A stretch of 64,000 nt of DNA from JAFGRU01 sp016934985. Its GTDB lineage: Bacteria > Desulfobacterota > Desulfuromonadia > Desulfuromonadales > JAAYDE01. Shown piece after piece: positions 52,479-62,290 of this stretch. The first letter of the stretch is position 1; every line of letters starts with the position of its first letter. The translations under genes and the position numbers were made by a program. The stretch lies in contig CAXXJQ010000006.1 in assembly GCA_963665045.2 (NCBI GenBank), positions 186,001 through 250,000 on the forward strand, in the 5' to 3' direction. Under the pieces are notes generated by a model, which worked only from the letters and a program-made list of their open reading frames with translations, did no database searches and was not told the DNA's origin.

Positions 52479-53561
52479 TTACTTTGAAATATTACCCTGA
52501 ACACCTTCGACAAACCAGTTCATGCCGAGCAGGTCACCATCGGAGAGGGTTGTGCCGGCAGCCACTTTTTCAACACCTTTCTGGTCCTTGATGGGTCCCT
52601 GAAAAGGATGAAATTTGCCGGAGACAATGGCAGCGGTCTTATCCTCAACCATGCTGCGAACTTCGGCCGGAACCTGGTCAGCAAGAGGTGCCAGTTTAAC
52701 CAGCCCTTTGTCCAGCCCCCACCAGAGCTGGTCGTTTTTCCAGGTTCCATCATGAACAGCCTGGGCTACCTGAGTATAAACCGCGCCCCAGTTCCAGATC
52801 GGAGCGGTCAAAAACGCCTTGGGAGCAAACGAGCGCATATCGCAGTTGTAACCGATAACATAAGCACCGCGGGTTTCGGCGGCCTGAAGCGTAGCCGGTG
52901 TGTCCTGATGCATGGCCAGGACATCGCAACCAACATCCAGGAGACTGTCAGCAGCCACCCGCTCAATACCCGGATCAAGCCAGGTCTGAGTCCAAACGAC
53001 TTTGACCTTGGCTTCAGGGTTAACACTACGAACCCCGAGAGTAAAGGCATTGATGCCTCTGACAACTTCAGGGATAGGGAAGGCGGCGACATAACCTACC
53101 ATATTGTTTTTCGTCATCTTGCCGGCCACCATGCCTGAAAGAAAGCGGGGTTCGTACATGCGGCCGAAGTAGGTCCCGACATTGTCAGCGGTCTTGTAAC
53201 CGGAGCAGTGCATAAACACCACATCCTTGAAGCGTTTGGCAACATCGATGGTGGCATCCATATAGCCGAAACTGGTGGTAAAAATGACGTTGTGTCCCTT
53301 ATGGACCAGCCCCATGATGGCACGGGCCGACTCGGCCCCCTCAGGCACAGACTCGATATAGGTCGAGGGTTCCACAAAAGAAAGTTTTTCCATTTCCTGA
53401 CGCCCCTGGTCATGAGCGAACGACCAGCCTGCATCCCCCACCGGACCAATATAAAGGAACCCGGCTTTGACCTTCTCCTGGGGGGGAGCGGCATTGACGC
53501 CAATGCTAAACGAAAAACAACTTACGAGTAGAACCATGAACAGAAAAATGGACTTTTTCAT
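52479..53561 (-). CDS. BMP/Med-family periplasmic nucleoside-binding protein
   Basis: A 360-residue secreted protein of the BMP (Med/PnrA-like) family that captures nucleosides for the downstream ABC transporter. Signal peptide KKSIFLFMVLLVSCFSFSI ending in VNA. Family signature: GFLYIGPVGDAGWSFAHDQGRQ and MHCSGYKTADNVGTYFGRMYEPRFLSGM. It lacks a lipobox Cys, so it is soluble in the periplasm. First gene of the operon; a promoter is visible 60 bases upstream. Confidence 0.9.
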   Translation of the reverse strand: MKKSIFLFMVLLVSCFSFSIGVNAAPPQEKVKAGFLYIGPVGDAGWSFAHDQGRQEMEKLSFVEPSTYIESVPEGAESARAIMGLVHKGHNVIFTTSFGYMDATIDVAKRFKDVVFMHCSGYKTADNVGTYFGRMYEPRFLSGMVAGKMTKNNMVGYVAAFPIPEVVRGINAFTLGVRSVNPEAKVKVVWTQTWLDPGIERVAADSLLDVGCDVLAMHQDTPATLQAAETRGAYVIGYNCDMRSFAPKAFLTAPIWNWGAVYTQVAQAVHDGTWKNDQLWWGLDKGLVKLAPLADQVPAEVRSMVEDKTAAIVSGKFHPFQGPIKDQKGVEKVAAGTTLSDGDLLGMNWFVEGVQGNISK

Positions 53562-53603
53562 CGCGGCAACCTTTCATAATGGATGGCTCACAGGAACGGG
53601 ATT

Positions 53604-53647
53604 GATAATGGAAGTGCCATTATCGATACAAGTCGCGGGGTTGTCAA
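53604..53647 (-). promoter_or_regulatory. Promoter and overlapping operator of the nucleoside operon
   Basis: On the minus strand TTGACA (53647-53642) and GATAAT (53624-53619) are 17 bases apart, a near-ideal sigma-70-type promoter. A perfect inverted repeat, GATAATGG / CCATTATC (53604-53624, five-base centre), overlaps the -10 box, where a repressor would block RNA polymerase. The gene starts about 40 bases downstream. Confidence 0.75.
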
Positions 53648-53911
53648 TCCCTCTCTAAGGATGTCAAAGGCAAAAAACCTTTTCCGAGGAAACCGGAACA
53701 GGCCATGGACCGTCTACAGGAGGAAATCGCCAGGGGCATGTTGCTGGAACGTTGCGAGAAAGGGGAAGCCAAAGACGGGTCAAAAAAAATCTCTAATTTT
53801 TTTTGCATGAAAAAGCCACTTGTGGGTAACATGATTATTACCTGAATCAGTGAGTAATAACTGTTCAGGCCATCATTCAAAAAAAACATCATTTTCCCCA
53901 GAGAGAACCTC

Positions 53912-56900
53912 GTGAATTTCAATACCAAAAAATGGAAACGCCTGGAATACGAAGGAATCCCCATCTACCTGAACCCGGATGAACCAAGATGGTTCGTACC
54001 AAACACCGAGGGTGACCGCTTATTGCGCGCTGCCCTGAACGACACCGGCCATGACAATCCGGCTTTCCTTCGCTTTCTGCCTCGTTTACCTGCCGCCAAT
54101 GGCGACACATACAAGGGTCGTTCAGAACATCTCCAGCTTGAGCATCTGAACGAGCTGTGGTTCCACCTGACCAACCGCTGCAACCTCAGCTGCTCCCACT
54201 GCCTGTTCTGTTCCTCGCCTCAGGAGACCCCTGAAATAAGCCTGCAGCAGGTGGTCAAAACGGCGGCAGAAGGACACAGCCTCGGCTGCCGCGTTTTCGC
54301 CCTGACCGGCGGAGAACCCTTTGTTCATCCTGAAATTGAGGAAATCATCCATCGCCTTCTGGCTCTGCCCCAAAGCCATGTGGTTGTGCTTACCAACGGC
54401 ATGAATCTGCCGGAATTTCTCTCAAGAAACACCTTTGACCATGAACGCCTCCACTTGCAGATCAGTATGGACGGGCTGGAGCCTCACCACGAGGCCATTC
54501 GTGGAAAAGGATCGTTTTCGAAGCTGAAGTCAAACCTCTTGTGGCTCAAAAAGAAAAAGGTCCCCTACACCCTCTCCATGTGCGTAACCCACGGCAATGT
54601 CCGGGACATGGCCGACTTTGTCGATGTGGCTGCCGGTCACGGCGCCGCCAATGTCCACTTCATGTGGTATTTCATTCGCGGAAGGGGCAGTAAAGAGGAG
54701 TTCCCCACAACCGATGAAATTTTTGAGAACCTCGTTCCCGCAGCCGCTCGGGCAGCAGAAGCAGGCATTCAAATCGACAATATTGAAGCATTAAAAACCC
54801 AGATTTTCGCACCGCCCGGAACCATACACGATGGCACCACCGCAGGATGGGAATCTTTGGCCGTCGGCCCGGATTGTCAACTCTATCCCTCTGCCGCCCT
54901 CATCGGCATGCCGGAATTAGCGACAGACTTAGAAAACGGCCTCGAATCGGCCTGGCGCAACAGCCCTGTCCTGGCCAACATCCGCGAGCAAAGCGCTGCA
55001 AATCTCCAGGCCCCTTTTCGTTTCCTGCTAGGCGGCGGCGATATCGACCATAGTTTCATCCACAACAGTACCTTCATGGGAGACGATCCCTATCTTCCTC
55101 TCCATGAAAAACTCGCCCTCTGGCTGATCAGCCGGGAAGCGGCACGCCAACCAGGAAACGGTCCTCCGCGCCTGCGCCTGCGTATGGGGGAAATCCTCGA
55201 GAGCTGCGGCGCTCACGGCAAGGTGGCCCTGGTCCACTCCAACTGCCTGTTGGCCACGGCTCAGGAAAACAGTCTGACCGTGGTAAAAACTTTCTACTCC
55301 GAAGCCGTCGGGGATAAAAAGGAGGATATTCTCAATCCGGTCTGCTATGACGAGGATTTGGTCCGCCACATCCCGGAGGAGTTCCGCTTCAGGGGCTACG
55401 GCTGCGGGAGTCCGGTACTCGACGCAGCCATCGAGAAAGGGGAACATGTCGTTGATCTTGGCTGCGGCAGCGGAGTGGAATGTTTCGTAGCCGCCCGCCT
55501 CACCGGACCTTCCGGCCGGGTTACGGGTATCGATATGCTCGACCCCATGCTCGAGCTGGCCCACAAAGGCTTGGAGGGCGTGTCTAAAAACCTCGGCTTC
55601 CGCAATATCAAATTTAAAAAAGGCTACCTGGAGAAACTCCCTCTTCAGGACGACTCCGTAGATGTAGTGCTGTCCAACTGCGTCATGAACCTGTCGGTCG
55701 ACAAACGCCGTTCCTACGGCGAAATTTTCAGAGTCCTGCGCCCCGGTGGACGGCTGGTCATCTCGGATGTAGTCTGTGAAAGCGACCCCGATCCGGCGAT
55801 CCGCAATGACGAAACCCTGCGCGGTGAATGCATTGCCGGCGCCATGACTCAGGGCCACCTGTGGGCGCTTCTGGAGGAGACAGGTTTCACCGGCACGCTG
55901 TTTGTCAAGCGCTTCCCCTACCGGACCGTGCAGGGGCATCCGTTCTTCTCCCTCACCTATTCGGCCCGCAAACCGGCGGTCTCAAAGCCGGTCCGGGTTC
56001 TCTATCGGGGCCCTTCGGCCGAACTTGTCACACCCACCGGGCTCCGGCTGCTTGCCGGGACGGTTCACACCATCCCCGCTCAGGAAGCGGGACTGCTGGG
56101 AGAACAGGTTTTTATCCTCGACGAGGCCGGCTTTGTTACCAATGTTGAAGCTGAAAACTCCTGCGCCTGCTATCTGCCACCGGAAGAGAGAAAAAGCCGA
56201 GAAGCTGCCCCCGGCAAGGTGGCTCATTTTCCACGCCACACTTCCGGCTGCATGGTCTGCGGTGCCGCCATTGAATATTTTTCAATGGAAAAGGAGCAAA
56301 AGTGCTCCTACTGCCAAAAAACCTTTTCCGCCAATGCAACCTGTGAAAAAGGACACTTCGTCTGTGATGCCTGCCACGAGGAGGACGGCCTCGAAATCAT
56401 CCGCCATATCTGCCTGCATACAAAAGAAACGGATATGCTCAAGCTTTTCGAACAGATCCGCAGCCATCCGGCTATCCCGGTCAACGGCCCGGAACACCAT
56501 GCCCTGGTTCCAGGCGTCATTCTCGCCACCTATCGCAACCTCGGTGGCACCATCTCCGACTCTATCATTGAAACCGGGATTAAACGCGGAAGCTCCGTGG
56601 CCGGTGGTTATTGCGCCTTCATGGGTGTCTGTGGCGCGGCCATCGGGGTGGGAACCGCCTTCAGCCTCATCCTTGATGCCAACCCCCTGAAACCGGAAGA
56701 ACGCAAGCAAGTTCAGCAGGCGGTTCACGGGGCCCTGGAAGAAATCGCGGCCCTGCATGCGGCCCGCTGCTGCCAGCGGGACTGCTGGCTGGCCCTGAAA
56801 AAAGCCGCCGAACTTTCAGCTGAATTGCTGCCGGTGGCTTTAAAAGCCGAGGGAGTTTTGGTATGTAGACAACAGCAGCAGAACCATGAATGCCAAGGGA

Positions 56901-56986
56901 ACAAATGCCCTCTTCTTGCTGCATCCCTGGCCCGAGATGAGTTTTCAGCCATCCGGGGGCAAGGCGCTGGGGACGATCCTGTGTGA
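53912..56986 (+). CDS. Three-part fusion: radical SAM, SAM-methyltransferase, zinc/DUF5714-like domain
   Basis: A 1024-residue protein. Residues 1-70 resemble PqqD-type recognition domains (IPIYLNPDEPRWFVPNTEGD). Residues 80-330 are radical SAM with CNLSCSHC (Cys90, 94, 97) and ALTGGEP. Residues about 500-690 are a class I methyltransferase of ArsM/UbiE type (VVDLGCGSGVECFVAARL, FRVLRPGGRLVISDVV). Residues about 780-825 are Cys-rich (CMVCG, CSYCQKTF, CDAC), and 845-1024 match DUF5714-like proteins (GPEHHALVPGVILATYRNLGG). It likely modifies an unidentified peptide or metal compound. A lipoprotein gene follows after 13 bases. Confidence 0.85.
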   Translation: MNFNTKKWKRLEYEGIPIYLNPDEPRWFVPNTEGDRLLRAALNDTGHDNPAFLRFLPRLPAANGDTYKGRSEHLQLEHLNELWFHLTNRCNLSCSHCLFCSSPQETPEISLQQVVKTAAEGHSLGCRVFALTGGEPFVHPEIEEIIHRLLALPQSHVVVLTNGMNLPEFLSRNTFDHERLHLQISMDGLEPHHEAIRGKGSFSKLKSNLLWLKKKKVPYTLSMCVTHGNVRDMADFVDVAAGHGAANVHFMWYFIRGRGSKEEFPTTDEIFENLVPAAARAAEAGIQIDNIEALKTQIFAPPGTIHDGTTAGWESLAVGPDCQLYPSAALIGMPELATDLENGLESAWRNSPVLANIREQSAANLQAPFRFLLGGGDIDHSFIHNSTFMGDDPYLPLHEKLALWLISREAARQPGNGPPRLRLRMGEILESCGAHGKVALVHSNCLLATAQENSLTVVKTFYSEAVGDKKEDILNPVCYDEDLVRHIPEEFRFRGYGCGSPVLDAAIEKGEHVVDLGCGSGVECFVAARLTGPSGRVTGIDMLDPMLELAHKGLEGVSKNLGFRNIKFKKGYLEKLPLQDDSVDVVLSNCVMNLSVDKRRSYGEIFRVLRPGGRLVISDVVCESDPDPAIRNDETLRGECIAGAMTQGHLWALLEETGFTGTLFVKRFPYRTVQGHPFFSLTYSARKPAVSKPVRVLYRGPSAELVTPTGLRLLAGTVHTIPAQEAGLLGEQVFILDEAGFVTNVEAENSCACYLPPEERKSREAAPGKVAHFPRHTSGCMVCGAAIEYFSMEKEQKCSYCQKTFSANATCEKGHFVCDACHEEDGLEIIRHICLHTKETDMLKLFEQIRSHPAIPVNGPEHHALVPGVILATYRNLGGTISDSIIETGIKRGSSVAGGYCAFMGVCGAAIGVGTAFSLILDANPLKPEERKQVQQAVHGALEEIAALHAARCCQRDCWLALKKAAELSAELLPVALKAEGVLVCRQQQQNHECQGNKCPLLAASLARDEFSAIRGQGAGDDPV

Positions 56987-56999
56987 AACCTGAGAGGAA

Positions 57000-57191
57000 A
57001 TGTTGAAACGCATCCACATCCTGGTAACACTTGGCCTTCTTCTGCTGATCCTGCAGGCCTGTAGCCCCAGGAAGCTCTCGGTCAGGGACCTGGAGACTTT
57101 TCCCCAGCAGGCTCTGGTTTATGTCGGAGAGGATCGACTCATTATTGAGCCTGGAAAACAGGAACAGCCGGGAAACCGCTCCTGGGGTTAA
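57000..57191 (+). CDS. Small lipoprotein downstream of the radical-SAM fusion
   Basis: A 63-residue lipoprotein: helix ILVTLGLLLLILQAC with lipobox LQAC (Cys21), then a short acidic mature part (VRDLETFPQQALVYVGEDRL) ending in a Gly/Trp tail. GAGAGGAA precedes the ATG. Its coupling to the fusion gene makes it a candidate partner or substrate; the short mature part is the size of a modified-peptide precursor, which is only inference. Confidence 0.65.
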   Translation: MLKRIHILVTLGLLLLILQACSPRKLSVRDLETFPQQALVYVGEDRLIIEPGKQEQPGNRSWG

Positions 57192-57621
57192 TGAATTTCA
57201 TGACCGACCCTATCTGGCGTGAAGAGATAAAAGCACCATAAAAAAGTTAAACCGATCAAGGCACTTTTCCTGCAAATAACCATTTCAAAAAATAGAAAAA
57301 AGTAATTTCGGATATAGGGCTGGTTCCCTGATCTATGGGCAGGAGTGCTGGACTGATACTTTTCCGCCTCTTGCGCTAACGGGAAAAACCTCTTAACATA
57401 TTATTATTGCAATACGAAAATCTTTGTTGCCGTTGAAATCCTTTGAGATATTTGTTACAAAAGAGGCGCTTAGAAAATACTTTTATTAAAAAACATTCAG
57501 CCTCTCAATAAAATACGGGGAAAGTCAACCGAATGGCTTTCGAAACCGATGGAATGAACCCTTTTCTGAAATTTTTCCATCAACCTACCACCCGGCAGAA
57601 AAAAGGGTTTTGAATCTAACC
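57192..57621. other. Intergenic region
   Basis: About 430 AT-rich bases without a gene or clear hairpin; presumably holds the promoter of the penicillin-binding protein gene. Confidence 0.45.
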
Positions 57622-59004
57622 ATGCGCAATCTGTTCAAAAAAAGATCGAACAACCACAGGCCCGCTAACTGGCGTGATTTCCAGACTCAACTAAAGCAAA
57701 ATTCCAATGAACGGTGGTTCTCCAACCATCCTGGTTCCCGTGTAACGATTTTCTTTCTTCTGGCAGTTCTCACTATTTGTGCACTGGCCGCCCTGCCCTG
57801 GCACGGATCATCCCCAAAATCTTCAACAGTTGCAGAGGCCTCCCTCCCTCCCGAGCCTGGCCTGCAGTTGAATAGCAAAAAAGACCTTCTCAAGCTTTTT
57901 TCAGAGCATGGTTTTAACAATCTGGACAGCAAATTCGTCAATTTGCCGGTCAATAACCAGGTCCTTCAGGTCGAGACCACCATCAATCCAGAACTTCAGG
58001 ACTACCTGCTCAAAAAAATGGACCGTAAAAACTCGCGTTACATCGGCATTGTCGCCATGGAAGCGGATACCGGACGTATCCTGGCTCTGGCGGGTTTTGA
58101 TAAGGAAGACCCGAACGGCAATCCCTGCCTGCGCAGCGATTTTCCCGCTGCCAGTATCTTCAAAATCGTTACGGCCGCTGCGGCCGTGGACCATTGCGGC
58201 TTGAATGCCAACTCCAAAATGCACTTTAACGGCTACAAGCACACCCTCTATAAGAGTCAGCTCAAAGAAAAAATCAACCGCTATACCAACACTATTTCTC
58301 TCAAAAATGCTTTTGCCCAGTCGGTAAATCCGGTCTTCGGCAAAATCGGCAAACTCTATTTGGGAGGAGCGCAATTGGAGGAGTTTGCTGATGCCTTCGG
58401 TTTCAACACCCCATTCGATTTCGAACTCCCCCACGATCCCAGCCAATTCAAGGTTGAGAACCGCCCTTACAACTGGGCCGAGTTGGCAAGCGGGTTCAAT
58501 AACGATACCACCTTATCGCCCCTGCATGGCGCGGTCATGGCGTCGGCCGTACTTAACGAAGGGCATCTGGTGGAACCCGCCATCGTCGACCGCATCCTGG
58601 ACCCCGAAGGTAAAACCATCTATCAATGGAACTCAACTTTCGCCAAACAAGCTATGTCTCCGGAAGCCTCGACGGTTCTGAATCATTTGATGCAAACCAC
58701 CGTTTCATCGGGAACCAGCCGTAAATCTTTTCGGGGCTACAGGAGGGACAGGACCCTGTCGCGCCTCCAGATCGGCGGCAAAACCGGTTCCATCGACAAC
58801 CGCACTCATGACCAACGTTTCGATTGGTTTGTTGGTTTCGCCAAAGAACGGGCGGGAGATGCCAAACTGGCGGTCGCGGTTATGGTTGCCCATCAGGATT
58901 ACATAGGCATCCGTGCCAGCCGCTATGCCCGTATGGCCATGAAATATTATTTTCAAAACTGCCTCTCCGCAGACAACGCGATTCAATCCGGCCAGGGCGG
59001 TTGA
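57622..59004 (+). CDS. Penicillin-binding transpeptidase
   Basis: A 460-residue inner-membrane enzyme that cross-links peptidoglycan. A single N-terminal helix (VTIFFLLAVLTICALAALPW) anchors a periplasmic domain with the three serine-transpeptidase motifs: SIFK (AASIFKIV), SVN (AQSVNPVFG) and KTGS (GGKTGSID). The protein lacks a glycosyltransferase domain and resembles PBP2/FtsI-type class B enzymes, but is shorter. The ATG at 57622 is preferred; a TTG at 57610 lies closer to AAAGGG. Confidence 0.88.
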   Translation: MRNLFKKRSNNHRPANWRDFQTQLKQNSNERWFSNHPGSRVTIFFLLAVLTICALAALPWHGSSPKSSTVAEASLPPEPGLQLNSKKDLLKLFSEHGFNNLDSKFVNLPVNNQVLQVETTINPELQDYLLKKMDRKNSRYIGIVAMEADTGRILALAGFDKEDPNGNPCLRSDFPAASIFKIVTAAAAVDHCGLNANSKMHFNGYKHTLYKSQLKEKINRYTNTISLKNAFAQSVNPVFGKIGKLYLGGAQLEEFADAFGFNTPFDFELPHDPSQFKVENRPYNWAELASGFNNDTTLSPLHGAVMASAVLNEGHLVEPAIVDRILDPEGKTIYQWNSTFAKQAMSPEASTVLNHLMQTTVSSGTSRKSFRGYRRDRTLSRLQIGGKTGSIDNRTHDQRFDWFVGFAKERAGDAKLAVAVMVAHQDYIGIRASRYARMAMKYYFQNCLSADNAIQSGQGG

Positions 59005-59703
59005 TTTTTCCCCTCCGATTCAATTTCTTCAGAAAATCCAGAATATCTCTCCAACCTTAAGAAGGTTTTTCGCGTCGCAGGTCCTTCCTGAAAATTGAAT
59101 AATCATTATTTTTTAGTAAAATTACACTTAAAGGGTTCTAAAATTTCCCGTTGTAAGGTGTTATGGCTATCCGGATTTATCTTCAGGCGTTATGCCCTTA
59201 TGATGCGAGGTGACAAATGTCACGATCCGCAATAAATATTTCAGAAATTCCCTGCCAAAAAAACGGCAAGAACTCATGCGCAATAAACAATGAAATAAAC
59301 CATCAAGTATATTTCCCATCATCAATCGCGACAGCGGAAAATTCTATTCGAAAATATTCGTATAGATCGGCCTGTCTCCAAGGGAAAAAGCCTTTCCACC
59401 TTTTTTCACGCAACCATTCACAATTCGATAAGCCCCTTAAAATAAAATACTATTCAGCTGTTATTGAGAAGAGATTCAGGTGGTATCCCATGTTGTCCAC
59501 CTTGCCCGGATCAGTCGAAATACGTTGGCACAAACCAGAACAGTACCCATAGGACGGGACCAGAAACGGAAACGCATTATTAAAAAAGTCTCCATGATTG
59601 ATTTGGGCAACAAGGCTGTATTAGATGTGGCAATGTTTTGGATAGGGTTTTTGGCAAAAAACATATTGCTTGAAATCCGAAAAATTGTTTGGTGGGTTCA
59701 GCT
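59005..59703. other. Intergenic region with doubtful overlapping frames
   Basis: Two frames (59217-59552 and 59480-59707) overlap and lack any recognised domain, although the first has GAGGTG before its ATG. I judge them unlikely. The region may hold the leader of the kinase gene. Confidence 0.4.
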
Positions 59704-62115
59704 ATGAAAACTGCACGAAGGGGAATTTCCCAAAAACAACAGATTCATGCCACTATGCCGGAGTACTCTCCCCTTACCATGGAAAGCGTCTTCAACACGC
59801 TGCATGAGGGAGTTTTCATCTACGACATTCAACGCAAAAGCATTGCCCTGAATCCCGCCGCTTTAAAAATGCACGGCCTCCAAAGCCTTAAAGATGTACA
59901 ACACTCCCTGAGCAGACTCTTTTTCATGTTTGAGCTCCTGACTCCCACGGGGGAAGTCCTGCCCATGCAACAATGGCCTTTAGCCAGAATCCTGCGCGGA
60001 GAGTCCTTTTCCGATCTTGAACTGATTGTTCGCCGCAAGGACCTGGGGTGGGAAAAATACTGGTCTCTATCAGGAGCAAGGGTTTTCGACCAAAATGGCA
60101 AACCCAAGCTGGCCGTAATTTCCATTCAGGACATTACCCAGCGAAAACAGACTGAGCACGAGTTCCGAACCTTTTTTGACAATGCGGCCGTGGGAAATGC
60201 CCAGGTTGATCTGGAGGGAAGGTTCATTCGCGTCAATGAGCGCATGTGCGAAATTACCGGCTACAAACGTGAAGAATTGCTCCAAATGAGTCCCATGGAC
60301 ATCACCCACCCGGACGACTGTCAAAAAGAACAGGATGGCCTTACAGCTCTCATTGAAGGGAAAAGCTCTGTCCACAAATTGGAAAAACGCTACATCCGCA
60401 AAGACGGGAAAGTCATCTGGGTGCAAGTAAACGCTGGGCTTGTGCGCGATATGAAAGGCAAGCCGCTCCGCACGGTTGCCACTATCCGGGACATTACAGA
60501 AGAAAAACAGCTGACCGACGATCTGGCCTCTGCCAAACACGAAGCCGAGGAACGTTCAAGCGAACTCTCCGCCGCCATGGAAAGCCTTGCCGAAGGTGTT
60601 GTTTTTTACGACAACGAGCACCAGATCACTCATATGAACTCCGCCGCACAAAAGATCCTCGGCTTCAGCCTTGAAGAAGCCCAAAAACCGACAGAAGAGC
60701 GCATCCATCTTTTTCGCATCCGCTCCCGCGAAGGGCAGGTCCCTGAAAAAACAGACCTTCCGGGTTATCGAGCCGCTAAGGGTGAGGCCGTTGCAAATGA
60801 AAAATTCATGATTTATCCGAAAGGGAGCGATACCCCCATTCACATTCTTTCCAACGCCGCCCCCATCAAATGTGACGGGAAAACCATTGGCGTCATCCAG
60901 ACCATAACGGATATTTCCGACACCTTGGACGCCATACGCCAGGCACAGGAGGCCAACCGGGCCAAAAGCCAGTTTTTGGCCAACATAAGCCACGAACTTC
61001 GTACCCCCATGACCAGTATTATGGGAATGCTGGACCTGACCCTAAGCGGCCCCATATCCAGAGAACAACGTTACAACCTTGAAACAGCCCGGGAAGCTGC
61101 GGACTCGCTGCTCTTCCTGATCAATGACCTTCTTGATCTGACACGCATCGAAGCCCAAAAATTTGAATTGTCTGAAGAGCCTTTTGACTTGTGGCAAACC
61201 CTGAACCGGGTCATGGAGCTCCTGTCGCCAAAAGCAAAGGGGAAAAATATCGGCTTCGGCCTGAAAATCAGCACGGGTATGCCAAAATATGTGTCAGGTG
61301 ATGCCCAGCGTTTAAAACAGGTTCTGATTAATCTTCTCGACAATGCCATCAAGTTCACCTCCCAGGGGGAAGTCAGCCTGATTGTTGAGGCCGTTGGAAA
61401 GCGCGATGCCGGGAAACTCCTTCGCTTTACGGTCCGCGACACCGGCATAGGCATCCCTGAGGGGAAAATTCAACAATTGTTCAGCCCTTTCCAACAGTTG
61501 GACCAATCCCTGACCCGAAAGTTCGGTGGTATGGGCCTGGGGCTGACAATTTCCCGGGAAATCGTTCACCGGATGGGAGGGGAAATCGATGTCAACAGCA
61601 CCCCGGGGAGTGGCAGCCAGTTCTCTTTCACGGTCTGTTTTGCCATAGAAAAAGCAGCCAGACCAGTTAAGCGGGAACGGAAAAAAGAGTTCATCGAGAA
61701 AGCAGAGACTTTTGTTGTCCCTACCGAGACGGCGAAAATCCTCATTGCCGAAGACGAGCCAACCCTGAGAAAATTGATCCAAATTCTTTTCCTCCAGACC
61801 CCCTGGAAAACCGAAACCGTTAAAACCGGCAAAGAGGCCGTTGAAAGATGGAAAGAAGGTCAATTTGAAATGGTTCTCATGGATGTCCAGATGCCGGAAA
61901 TGGATGGACTGGAAGCCACAAGAGCCATCCGCACCCTGGAAAGCAAAAGCGGCAAACGAACTCCTATTGTCGCCCTCACCGCCCATGCCAGAAAAGAAGA
62001 GAAAGATCTGTGTCTGGCCGCCGGCATGGATGACTGCCTGACCAAACCCTTTAAATCCTCAGATCTTTTCACCGTGGTCCAAAAACTACTTCTGCAGAAA
62101 AATACTCAGAAATGA
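59704..62115 (+). CDS. Hybrid sensor histidine kinase with PAS domains
   Basis: About 803 residues, no membrane segment. Three PAS domains (from residues about 25, 150 and 290) are followed by a HisKA domain with FLANISHELRTPMT (His about 430), a HATPase domain (LINLLDNAIKFTSQG, DTGIGIPEGK, GMGLGLTISREIV) and a receiver with VLMDVQMPEMDG (Asp about 725) and CLTKPFK. It should sense a soluble signal and phosphorylate its own receiver before a downstream partner, which is not beside it. ATG 59704 is chosen by frame and fit. Confidence 0.92.
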   Translation: MKTARRGISQKQQIHATMPEYSPLTMESVFNTLHEGVFIYDIQRKSIALNPAALKMHGLQSLKDVQHSLSRLFFMFELLTPTGEVLPMQQWPLARILRGESFSDLELIVRRKDLGWEKYWSLSGARVFDQNGKPKLAVISIQDITQRKQTEHEFRTFFDNAAVGNAQVDLEGRFIRVNERMCEITGYKREELLQMSPMDITHPDDCQKEQDGLTALIEGKSSVHKLEKRYIRKDGKVIWVQVNAGLVRDMKGKPLRTVATIRDITEEKQLTDDLASAKHEAEERSSELSAAMESLAEGVVFYDNEHQITHMNSAAQKILGFSLEEAQKPTEERIHLFRIRSREGQVPEKTDLPGYRAAKGEAVANEKFMIYPKGSDTPIHILSNAAPIKCDGKTIGVIQTITDISDTLDAIRQAQEANRAKSQFLANISHELRTPMTSIMGMLDLTLSGPISREQRYNLETAREAADSLLFLINDLLDLTRIEAQKFELSEEPFDLWQTLNRVMELLSPKAKGKNIGFGLKISTGMPKYVSGDAQRLKQVLINLLDNAIKFTSQGEVSLIVEAVGKRDAGKLLRFTVRDTGIGIPEGKIQQLFSPFQQLDQSLTRKFGGMGLGLTISREIVHRMGGEIDVNSTPGSGSQFSFTVCFAIEKAARPVKRERKKEFIEKAETFVVPTETAKILIAEDEPTLRKLIQILFLQTPWKTETVKTGKEAVERWKEGQFEMVLMDVQMPEMDGLEATRAIRTLESKSGKRTPIVALTAHARKEEKDLCLAAGMDDCLTKPFKSSDLFTVVQKLLLQKNTQK

Positions 62116-62290
62116 CCTGCCGTGCCCTCCCTGCAACAAAGGGGGACTCCTTGTCTGTAACCATTGCATTGAACTTTTCTGGCAGACGGGTTCAACTGCC
62201 AGAGAACTGGGACATCTTTATTGACACAAACCAGCAAAGGGGACACTATCGGCAGAGAAAAAATCATTTTCGCCCATAGGGTTTTACTGC

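Noticed and set aside
59217..59707. Two overlapping small genes before the histidine kinase
   Set aside because: They overlap in different frames, show no domain or hydrophobic pattern of interest, and only one has a fair ribosome site.
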